Below, in pieces: positions 39,991-48,470 of a stretch of DNA of 64,000 bases. The number at the start of each line of letters is the position of its first letter. Position 1 is the first letter of the stretch. The notes under the pieces are model-generated. The model did not search any database and had not been told where the DNA came from. It saw only the letters and a program-made list of their open reading frames with translations. The DNA is taken from the NCBI RefSeq assembly GCF_016811075.1, contig NZ_JAFBGL010000009.1, positions 124,001-188,000 on the forward strand, read 5' to 3'. Source of the DNA: Oceaniferula flava. GTDB taxonomy: Bacteria > Verrucomicrobiota > Verrucomicrobiia > Verrucomicrobiales > Akkermansiaceae. The position numbers and the translations under genes are program-made.

Positions 39991-42900
39991 TTATTTCTTA
40001 ATCGCTTCCTTGGCTTTCACGCCTTTGCCTTTGCTGCGGCGGAGTTGTTCGTATTGGCTGGCGTTGTCTTTGTTTAGCTGCTGCTGCTTTTTCATCAGGT
40101 TGCCCTTGAAGTCAGGTTTGGCTTTTGGGGCTGGTAGGGCGTTTTGCCTTGCGGCGACGGGACTGTAGTTCGCCTGACTGCGGTAGAAGGCGTAGCGGCC
40201 TTGTTCATCGCGGGCGATCACGGTGGGGCGACTGGTGATATTTTCGGCTTTCCAGATGCCTCGCAGGTCGGTCTCGCCGGATTTGAACTTGCTGTCGCGC
40301 ACACCGATGGCTTTGACGTGCACGTTATCGAGGTATTTGCCGCTGCCTTGATCGCTGATGTTGACCCGCAGGGAGCGGGCGGCGAGGTTCTCCTGCACCT
40401 CCATTTTCAGCGAGGTGATAAGCACCAGGCCGGAGGTGTAGAGGTAGTCGCCACGGCAGATCACCAGGTAGGCACCATCGTCTTTCACCGGCAGGGTGAC
40501 CCGCTTTTCGCGGTCTTGGAAATCCTGGCCGTCGCCCAGCTGAATGGTCATCTCGTGTTTCGGCGCGATGCCGGCGAGGTTGACGTTGGCGACATTACTG
40601 AGGCTTTTTTCACGCAGGTAGAGCTTCATCAGATCGACCCGGTAAATCTGCAGGTGGGCCTCTTTGATGTTGCGGTAGTGCAGCTTGATCTCGGCTTTTT
40701 CACCGCTTTTGAGGAGCTTGGCTTCATCGAGACGCACGCTTTTTTGCTCGAAATACGCGATCGATTCCTGAGCGTCCGGATAGATGCCCTTGACGCGCTC
40801 ATACCACCGGGCGGCCTCGAGCGGCTGACCTTTGGCGTGGTAAATCTGGGCGGTGATGTAGGCGGCGAGATTTTTGTCTTCAGACGATCCCTGAGCCACT
40901 TCGGAGGCTGCTTTCAGCGCGGCATCGTAGTCGCGCAGCCAGAAACTACCGAGCGCTTCCATGTAGCGGAAACTGCCGGCGTGTTTGCTCTTCGGATAGC
41001 GGTCGACACAGGCGTGGGCGTGCTCGACGACTCCTTTGAACTGCTTCAGCGAGAACAGCACGTTGGCCAGGGTGAACGCGGCATCGTCCGCCAGCGGGCT
41101 ATCGGGTGTGGCCAGCAGGAAGGAGTTCAGAATATCGCCGGACTCTTCGATGAGCTGCAGCTCGGTGGGAGCTTTCTCCGTGCCTCGGCGCGGCTGCATG
41201 CTGGTGGCTTTCGGTGCCATCTGGAACAGCTGCTGGGCAAGGGCGAACCAGGCATTGGCGATGGCGCCTTCGTCGGGGTAGAGCCGCCAGAGTTGCTTTT
41301 GGTAATCGACCGCATCCAGAAAGCGACCCTGATCCTCCAGAGCCACCCCCACATAGGTGTCCTTGGCAAATCCGGCTTCGATGGTGGCGGTGAACACCTC
41401 GAGGCCTCGCTCAAATTCCTTCAGCTGCTGATAAGCCTTGCCGACTTTCAGGATTTTCTCGAAGGGGATCACCAAGTCCGGTGAGCGCTCGTTGAGGATT
41501 TCAAACGACTCCACCAGCAGACGGGCGTCCGGCTGATAGCTGGCGGTCTCGATCCACAGCAGCATCCGTGAGTTCTCGACATTTTCCCAATCCGGCCGCT
41601 CCTTGCGGATGGCCATGATCTCGGCGCGGGCGGCGGGGAACTTGTTCTGTTCGAAGTGCAGCTTGGCGAGTTCACTGCGCTCGGAGTAGTTTTTGACATA
41701 AACGTCCGGGTTTTTCTCCTTCGGTCCGATCACTGTGAGGCTGCCGGGTTTTCCGTGCACGCCATCGGCCGGGTTCCGAAGCGGCAGCATCAGGGTGGGG
41801 GGCTGACGCCAGATGCCGGGGTGACGGGCGATGATGTTGTAAGAAATGAAACGATGTTTGACCCGACCGTCAAAGGTGACCACCAAGTGATCGTTCTCGA
41901 CTCTAGCACCGCTGTGCTGACCGCTCAGGCTGCCTTTTTCATAAACAAAGCCAGCCGGAATGCGCTCGATGACCACCACTTCACGCTCGTTGTTGCGCTG
42001 ATGGTGGACAAACAAATCCACTCTCACACGCTCACCCTGGTTCACAGTTTTGGCCGGTGAGGTGCCGCGGGCTCTCAGGGGTTTGCCTTGGAAACTGAGT
42101 CCTTCACGGGCGTAGCGATGGCGGGTGATTTCGAAGTTGGGATCGATCTTGTGTTCCTCCGGCAGTGGGGCAAATCCGGTGATGGTGGCTCCGGCAACGA
42201 GTCGGCCAGTTCCTTCCATGGCAAAGGACAGCGTGTTCTCTCCCTCGACCAATAACTTGGAATCGACCGTGATGTTGGCCATTTCCTTCGGTTGATCGGT
42301 GTTGATCTCTGCGAGTTTTTTACCATTCAAGCTGATGCTGACTCGGGCGTCGGCAGGGTCGGCTTGCTGTTCGAATTTTGCCAAAGTGACCAGTGCCGCG
42401 CCTCGATCGAGGTCCGAGGTGAAGCCATCTGCGCCGGAGTTCATCAGCACCACATCACGCAGCGTGGTAGTGAGTGCCGACTTCGGCTGGACGGCGACCG
42501 CGGCACTGAGAGCACGGGCGGCGACGAAGGTTTCCGTGGCGAGGATGCGGGTGCTTTTGCTCTGCCACTTGTCTTTTCCGGCCATGGCGGCGAGTAGGGT
42601 CTTGGCGGTGTCGGGACGGTCCAGATTGACAAAGGCGGCGGCTAACAGCGCCTTGCCGACATCGCCCAACTTGCCACGTTCACGGAACAGGCGGTTGCAG
42701 GTGGAGAAATCGGCGGCGTCTGCGCAGGACAGGGCGTATTGCACCGTGGCCCGGGCATCGACATCGCTGGAGGCAATGCTCGATTGCTGTTTCTCCAGCC
42801 ACAGGCGAGCCGTGGTCAGCGTCGGTTGATCCACGGTGAGTTGGAGTTTTTTCGCCAGAGTCAGGGCTTCGAAGGCCATGGCGCTGTGGTCGAGATCGCC

Positions 42901-45900
42901 AGCGCTGCGACCTTTCACCGCCGGCCAGCTACCGTCCTTATTCTTCGTCACGGCGAGTTCTGCGGCGAGCTGGTTGGCGCGGGTTATCAGATCGGCCATC
43001 TGGGCATCGGGCAGACCACGATCGCGGTGGTAGCTGATCACTGCGGCCACGGCGAGGAGCTTACCGGACGCGTGAGATTGGCGGAAAGGGATACGGGTGC
43101 CGCACCACGATGCTTGGGGCGCGAGGGCCAGCTGGCGCAGGGCCGTGTGCATGCCGGGGAGAATCTGCAACTTCAGCTCCTGCTGTCGCACCTTGGCGGG
43201 GAGCTTCAGTGTGAGGCTTTGTTTTCCGGCTTTGAGCACCGCACTTGCCCGATCCGCCACCGGCAGCCCCCATGGGCGAATGGTGACTTGGCGAGCGATT
43301 CTCAGCTTGTTCTCGCCAGTGAGGAGGAAATCCAAGGTCGGTGCCTTGGGAACCTCGATCGCCTTGGGTGAAATCCGCTGGGTGGACTCTCCGGCGGCGA
43401 AATTCAGGGTATGTTTCGTCTGCATCAGCCGCTTGGTGCCGGCCTTGACTCTGAGGTTCAGGGTGATGCTTTCCGCGGCATCGGTGTTACGACGCGTGAG
43501 CACGATCTCGGGTGCGAGCTGGTCTCCCTCGATCAGCACGGAGGGGTGGTTCAGGTGGAGATCGTAGGGGAGACGCGTGTGCAAGGTATCTACTTTCTGC
43601 CCCAGCACACCACCGGCAGTGGATGCGTGGCTGAGAAGTTTCCATGAGCCGGATGTTTCAGGCAGGGGGATCTCCAAGTCCCGACCGCTCTTGGGGATGG
43701 CCTGCTGCGCCATCGCCCAGATCAACGTAGGCTGGTGGCTGTGATGGCTGAGAGTGAGCAGTGAGGGGGCTGCGATGTAGCCGTCGGCTACTCCTTGCTG
43801 CTCTTTGCCAGCGAGGCGGTAATTGTAGGTCTTCCAGTTGGCATTGTATGAATTGTTGGAAAATCCTCGGCCATTGCGGTTGTCCAGCTCGGCGTCGATG
43901 CTGTTTCTGTTGGGATTGTTGAGAATGGCATCGATGTTATTTTGCGAGAAGGCAAAATCACCTGAGCGCAGGCCGCCGGTTGCGATGTTGCTGGCAGGGC
44001 GAGCTCTCTGGATGTTCCCGCCATTAGCACCCCCGCCACTGCCTCCGCCGAATGCGTCTGCTCTTTGGCTTTCCCCGGCGACTTCCCATGCTCGTTCCAC
44101 TTGGCTGAGAAGTTGGGCGCGGGTCTGATCGTAGGCGGAGCGGTAGTAGTCGGATTGTGTGGAGGCGATGCGTTCGAGCCAGCGCCGTGCGGCTTTGTTG
44201 TATTTGTCTACCTTCAACACGCTTTGGAACATGGCGGTGGCCTGATCGTATTGGCCGAGATTGAAATAGCCTTCGCCCATGTAGAGCTGCTTGCGGACTT
44301 GCTGCACCGCTTGCGCATGATGCTGGGAGAGTGCTGTGTTTTGCCGTGCGAGGGGTCGGTTCGCCATGTTCATGGCACGTCGTTCCTCGGCGCGGGCGAC
44401 CATATCAACCGCCTTCTGCGAGCCTTGATGACGGAGTCCGCAGCTGGTTCCCATGGCGAAATTAGGCAGTCGCTGACTGCGGCTGAAGTCTTGGTGATTG
44501 ATCGCGCTGTGGGCGTCGCGTTGATCGATCAGGGAAAGGGAAACCTCCGCGTCCTGCGGCTGGTCATTGCCGTCCAGCACTTTGACGTTCACCTTCAGCT
44601 TGCCGCCGGGTGCGATGGTGTTGTCGGCATCGAGCCCCTCGATTTGCGTGACGACTTTCAGCTCTCGGTCCACCGGCAGGATTTCATCGCTGGAGTAGAA
44701 CTTGCGCTGGTGCATGGCCATCATCGCCGCCCGAAAGACAGGAGCGTGACGTTCGTTCAGCTTCAGGGTGATCGGAGTCTTGCCGGGGGCGAGTTTCACC
44801 ACCCGATATTCCACCAACTTATCCGCCTCAATGCTGAGCAAGGCGTGGGTGGGGGAGTCGAGCCGCGACCAGGCATCGATCTTCGCCTCACCGCCGCTGT
44901 GGAGTTTGTTTTTATCCACTAACAGACGGATTTTCTGCTGGCTGTCCTCGCCGTAGATTTCGATGAACGACTCGGCATAAACCAATCGACCACGCGCGTC
45001 CTTGCCTCGGATTCGGAGGATAAAGCGACCACCTTCATCGAGGGTGATGGCCTGCTTGGCGAGGCCGGTTTCGGCATCGGTGGTCAGGGTGTGAGTCTGC
45101 ACGATTGTTTCGCGCATTGGAGTGGCGGGAATGACCTGGCGTGATTGCACGGCGTTGGGGAGCTCTGCTGGCGTATCGCGACCGAGGATGGGGTCGGCCT
45201 TTTTGACCTCCTGTTTCACCACTTCCAGGGTGATTTCACGGGTCGCCGCTTTGCCATCGGGTAGCAAGGTTTTGGCAATCACTTCGAAGGCTTCGCCGGA
45301 GGCGATGGTGGCGTGTGAGAGCTCGGCCTCGATGCCGAAACCCAAGGGGTCGATATCAATGATCTTCCGCACCAGATTCGCCGATTCCGACGGCATGCTC
45401 ACGCTGAAGCTGGCAACGCTGCCGGAGGCCAGCAGGCTGGTGTCGTAATCAAAGGTCGCTACGCCCTCGGCATTGGTGGTGGTTTTTAGTTTAAGGTTGT
45501 TAGGCAGCTTGACGGTTACTTCGCGGTCCGCCACGGGCGCTCCCCAGTGGTATTTGGCGGTCACTGTGCCGGTGACTTTCTCGCCGAGTGCGGTCCATGT
45601 TTTGGGAAAGTCCAAGGAAAGAACCACCCGATTGCGCGGCTGGTTTTTCACCGTGATCAGGGTGTGGAAATCGAGACTCTTATCGCCCTCGGTCCGACTC
45701 AGGGTAGCGGTGATCCGGGCCTGACTCAGCCCCTTGGGGATGGTGAAGCTGGTGCTGAAGCTACCGTGATCATTGAGGGTGATGGCCGTCTGGTGGATGA
45801 GTTTTCCTCCGTTCATATCGACACAACGCAACGTCCACTGTCGGTGCTCCTTGGCGGGGATCTGATAGAGTCCGTTCGCAGGAGTGCGGAGCAGGCCGGA

Positions 45901-48288
45901 GAGCTGCACGCTTTCGCCGGGGCGATACCATTGCTGCGGGGTGTTGAACCAAGCACGTTCTAACAATATGGGGACGGGCACGAGTCGGCTGAGGTCGAGA
46001 TCGCAGGTTGCGGCACCGGCGCTGGACAGAGCCAGCACGCGCAGGTCGTTGATTTCCGCGAGCTTCTCCGATTTCAAATGCAGCACGCCATCGGCTCCGG
46101 TTTCACCCGTGGCGACGATCTTGCCGCCATCGGCCACGAGCAGTTTCACCCCGGCGGTGGGCGCTCCCTCACGGCGCCAGTTGGTGGCAAAGGCGAGCAG
46201 CTCATCCTTGCTGGAGCGTACCGCGATATCGATGTCGCTGCGGACGATCACGGTGGTGGAGAGAAAACCTTCGCCTTCGACTTTCACCACGCAGACGCCT
46301 GGCTTGTTCGGCTCGAAGGGGACGGGGATTTGTTTCTCGATGGGGATGTATTTCTTGAAGCCATCGATGGCGACGTCCCACTGCTTGTCCGGCTCGACCA
46401 GATCGACATCGAGCTCGCTGATGTTGCCCAGCTTGCGGGCCTTGCGGAAGTAGGATTCGAGATCGAGCCAATACTGTCGGATGGTGACCTTCTCAACGTT
46501 GCGCAGGCTGAGGGAAACGGTCGGGTCTTCGTCTGTGCGGAAGACTTTCGGGCTGGAGGCGATCAAGCGCTTCGAGGTGAGCAGCTGTCGACGTTGCGCC
46601 GCCATGGGGCTCTTGGTTTGGCGGTAGATCGTGAGCGCTTTTTCAAGATCGCCCAAGCGTTGTTCGTAGATCAGGCCGATCAGTTCGCGGGCGTCGGTGG
46701 CGTGTTGGGTTTTGGGATACTTCGAGAGCAGCTCGTCCCAGACGGCGATCGATTTTTTAAATAAGGCAACCTGGGCCTCGCGCTGTTCCGGAGTGAGGTT
46801 TTTCTCCTCGTCCATCTCGATGGCGAGCTGGTGGGGGATGCGTCCTAACAGAAAAAGAACCTGCGGTGCGTGCTCGGACAGTGGGTGCTTGGTCAGAAAC
46901 GACTGCAGCAGGGCGGTGGCTTTCTCGGCGGCCGCCGGTGGGTCGTCGGCTTGGTGGGTCTGGCGGATGGCTTGCAGTGCCTCGGTGTAATCGATGGTCA
47001 CCAGTCCCTTCTGGCTATCGGCCCAGCGAGTGCCATTGGGGAAGTCCACCGTGGTTTGGTTCCACGCTTGGCGTGCTTGATCGAACTGGTGCAGCTGCAG
47101 GTGAAGTTGCCCGATCTGATAGCTGGCTTCTTCACGTTTCCGGGCGGCATTTTCCTGACGTTTGAGAAATGCGTCACGGCTTTCCTTTTCCAGCGTGACC
47201 GGATTTTCAGCCACCGTGACCGGGTTTTTCAAGAGATCCTGATAGGCGCTGATCGCTTGTTCCGGCTTGCCGTGGCTGGCGAGCATCGAGGGAATCATGA
47301 ATGCGGTCGAGTTGGCGTGCAGATGCCGCGGGTGCTTTTGCAAATACTCCTTCGCCGTTTCCACCCAGAGCTCGACGTCGCTGCTGCGGCCTCCCTGCGC
47401 ACGCATAGCCATCAGCTTCAGCCAAGCGGCATCGGCGGTGAGGCCGGGGCTGGATTCCAGCTCTCCTTTTTCCATCATGCTCAGCAGCTCATCGAGGTAG
47501 CGGACGGCGAGCGGGCGTTGATTGCTGCGGTGCAAGGCCTCGGCCATGCGATAACGCACCTCGGAGCGATGCTCGCCGGGCTCCTTGGAGCTGGTGTTTT
47601 TCTGAAAGGTGAGTCGCTGCTGATTCTGCATCTCGCCGCGCCAGCTGGGATCGAAGACTTGGAGGTAGGAAACGGCATCCTTCACCACTGTCGGCCACTG
47701 TTGCAGGTGGCCCGCCATCCGGATCATCGAATAGTGCGCCAGCTCCCGCAGCTTGAGCGAGCACTGTAGGTCGAGCACTTCCTTGTAGAGGTGGTAGGCT
47801 TTTTGGAAATCAGGCTTCGGGGCCTCGAGGTCCTCGGGCGCTGGGATCTTGGCGAAGAGATCGGCGAACTCCAACAGGCTCTTGGCGACCTCGTCCTTGC
47901 GCTTTTCGGAGAAAAGCCGACCGCTCTCCGCCTCGTAAATCGCCAGTGCGGCCTGGTATTGACCGCGGGCGGCGAGGCTGTGGGCTTTCAGGAAGGAGGC
48001 TTTGTGGCGCCAGTCGCTGTCAGGAAACTTTTGCTTCAACGCATCGCAGACATTTTCGGCATCGGCGTGTTTTTTATCGAGATGCAGAGCGCGCGCTTTC
48101 AGAAGCATCAACTGGTCTTCGGTGAAGTTGGCGTCCTGCTTGGCCATGGCAGCGAGGTCACCGTTGAGAATTTTCAGCGCAGCGGGGTATTGTTTAGCCC
48201 GTATCCGCTCGGCGGCATCCGCTGCCTGGGCAAGGAGAGGGCAGACGCTGAGCAGCAGGGAGGTCAGACCGAAAAAGATGGTTTTCAT
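39991..48288 (-). CDS. Giant alpha-2-macroglobulin-like TPR/MG-domain protein without a thioester
   Basis: A 2765-residue exported protein (signal peptide to about A22). The order I read is: N-terminal TPR-like repeats, about 25-600; MG/beta-sandwich domains, about 600-1300 (an A2M-type MG2 region with VLSLDFPKTWTALGEKVTGTVTAKYHWG); a helical TPR-like insertion, about 1300-1450; more MG domains; an alpha-helical A2M-like domain, about 1720-1990 (SWCGTRIPFRQSHASGKLLA, then EALTLAKKLQLTVDQ); an MG10-like domain with ERIPAGFVYEKGSL, about 2060-2190; further TPR repeats, about 2200-2540; and a final beta domain. The thioester C-x-E-Q is missing. It may be an envelope scaffold or proteinase trap that does not use covalent bonding. 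Function is unknown. Confidence 0.8.
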   Translation of the reverse strand: MKTIFFGLTSLLLSVCPLLAQAADAAERIRAKQYPAALKILNGDLAAMAKQDANFTEDQLMLLKARALHLDKKHADAENVCDALKQKFPDSDWRHKASFLKAHSLAARGQYQAALAIYEAESGRLFSEKRKDEVAKSLLEFADLFAKIPAPEDLEAPKPDFQKAYHLYKEVLDLQCSLKLRELAHYSMIRMAGHLQQWPTVVKDAVSYLQVFDPSWRGEMQNQQRLTFQKNTSSKEPGEHRSEVRYRMAEALHRSNQRPLAVRYLDELLSMMEKGELESSPGLTADAAWLKLMAMRAQGGRSSDVELWVETAKEYLQKHPRHLHANSTAFMIPSMLASHGKPEQAISAYQDLLKNPVTVAENPVTLEKESRDAFLKRQENAARKREEASYQIGQLHLQLHQFDQARQAWNQTTVDFPNGTRWADSQKGLVTIDYTEALQAIRQTHQADDPPAAAEKATALLQSFLTKHPLSEHAPQVLFLLGRIPHQLAIEMDEEKNLTPEQREAQVALFKKSIAVWDELLSKYPKTQHATDARELIGLIYEQRLGDLEKALTIYRQTKSPMAAQRRQLLTSKRLIASSPKVFRTDEDPTVSLSLRNVEKVTIRQYWLDLESYFRKARKLGNISELDVDLVEPDKQWDVAIDGFKKYIPIEKQIPVPFEPNKPGVCVVKVEGEGFLSTTVIVRSDIDIAVRSSKDELLAFATNWRREGAPTAGVKLLVADGGKIVATGETGADGVLHLKSEKLAEINDLRVLALSSAGAATCDLDLSRLVPVPILLERAWFNTPQQWYRPGESVQLSGLLRTPANGLYQIPAKEHRQWTLRCVDMNGGKLIHQTAITLNDHGSFSTSFTIPKGLSQARITATLSRTEGDKSLDFHTLITVKNQPRNRVVLSLDFPKTWTALGEKVTGTVTAKYHWGAPVADREVTVKLPNNLKLKTTTNAEGVATFDYDTSLLASGSVASFSVSMPSESANLVRKIIDIDPLGFGIEAELSHATIASGEAFEVIAKTLLPDGKAATREITLEVVKQEVKKADPILGRDTPAELPNAVQSRQVIPATPMRETIVQTHTLTTDAETGLAKQAITLDEGGRFILRIRGKDARGRLVYAESFIEIYGEDSQQKIRLLVDKNKLHSGGEAKIDAWSRLDSPTHALLSIEADKLVEYRVVKLAPGKTPITLKLNERHAPVFRAAMMAMHQRKFYSSDEILPVDRELKVVTQIEGLDADNTIAPGGKLKVNVKVLDGNDQPQDAEVSLSLIDQRDAHSAINHQDFSRSQRLPNFAMGTSCGLRHQGSQKAVDMVARAEERRAMNMANRPLARQNTALSQHHAQAVQQVRKQLYMGEGYFNLGQYDQATAMFQSVLKVDKYNKAARRWLERIASTQSDYYRSAYDQTRAQLLSQVERAWEVAGESQRADAFGGGSGGGANGGNIQRARPASNIATGGLRSGDFAFSQNNIDAILNNPNRNSIDAELDNRNGRGFSNNSYNANWKTYNYRLAGKEQQGVADGYIAAPSLLTLSHHSHQPTLIWAMAQQAIPKSGRDLEIPLPETSGSWKLLSHASTAGGVLGQKVDTLHTRLPYDLHLNHPSVLIEGDQLAPEIVLTRRNTDAAESITLNLRVKAGTKRLMQTKHTLNFAAGESTQRISPKAIEVPKAPTLDFLLTGENKLRIARQVTIRPWGLPVADRASAVLKAGKQSLTLKLPAKVRQQELKLQILPGMHTALRQLALAPQASWCGTRIPFRQSHASGKLLAVAAVISYHRDRGLPDAQMADLITRANQLAAELAVTKNKDGSWPAVKGRSAGDLDHSAMAFEALTLAKKLQLTVDQPTLTTARLWLEKQQSSIASSDVDARATVQYALSCADAADFSTCNRLFRERGKLGDVGKALLAAAFVNLDRPDTAKTLLAAMAGKDKWQSKSTRILATETFVAARALSAAVAVQPKSALTTTLRDVVLMNSGADGFTSDLDRGAALVTLAKFEQQADPADARVSISLNGKKLAEINTDQPKEMANITVDSKLLVEGENTLSFAMEGTGRLVAGATITGFAPLPEEHKIDPNFEITRHRYAREGLSFQGKPLRARGTSPAKTVNQGERVRVDLFVHHQRNNEREVVVIERIPAGFVYEKGSLSGQHSGARVENDHLVVTFDGRVKHRFISYNIIARHPGIWRQPPTLMLPLRNPADGVHGKPGSLTVIGPKEKNPDVYVKNYSERSELAKLHFEQNKFPAARAEIMAIRKERPDWENVENSRMLLWIETASYQPDARLLVESFEILNERSPDLVIPFEKILKVGKAYQQLKEFERGLEVFTATIEAGFAKDTYVGVALEDQGRFLDAVDYQKQLWRLYPDEGAIANAWFALAQQLFQMAPKATSMQPRRGTEKAPTELQLIEESGDILNSFLLATPDSPLADDAAFTLANVLFSLKQFKGVVEHAHACVDRYPKSKHAGSFRYMEALGSFWLRDYDAALKAASEVAQGSSEDKNLAAYITAQIYHAKGQPLEAARWYERVKGIYPDAQESIAYFEQKSVRLDEAKLLKSGEKAEIKLHYRNIKEAHLQIYRVDLMKLYLREKSLSNVANVNLAGIAPKHEMTIQLGDGQDFQDREKRVTLPVKDDGAYLVICRGDYLYTSGLVLITSLKMEVQENLAARSLRVNISDQGSGKYLDNVHVKAIGVRDSKFKSGETDLRGIWKAENITSRPTVIARDEQGRYAFYRSQANYSPVAARQNALPAPKAKPDFKGNLMKKQQQLNKDNASQYEQLRRSKGKGVKAKEAIKK

Positions 48289-48470
48289 AAGGCGTGGTGG
48301 GGTTAGCTTGAGCATGACGATGCCGAGATATTAGGCTCATGCCGAGAGGTTTTTGTGTAAATCCTATGTAAAAGATGAGGGTGGACGACAGCCAGACGGG
48401 ATTTTCCCCACCGGCAGCCCCTGACGCCAGACTTGCCAATCCAGGAGACTCTTGCTAAGGGATCGACGCA

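Noticed and set aside
43100-43150. Thioester C-x-E-Q motif of alpha-2-macroglobulin
   Set aside because: The only Cys at the expected place is in SWCGTRIPFRQ. No Glu-Gln follows it, so no covalent thioester is supported.
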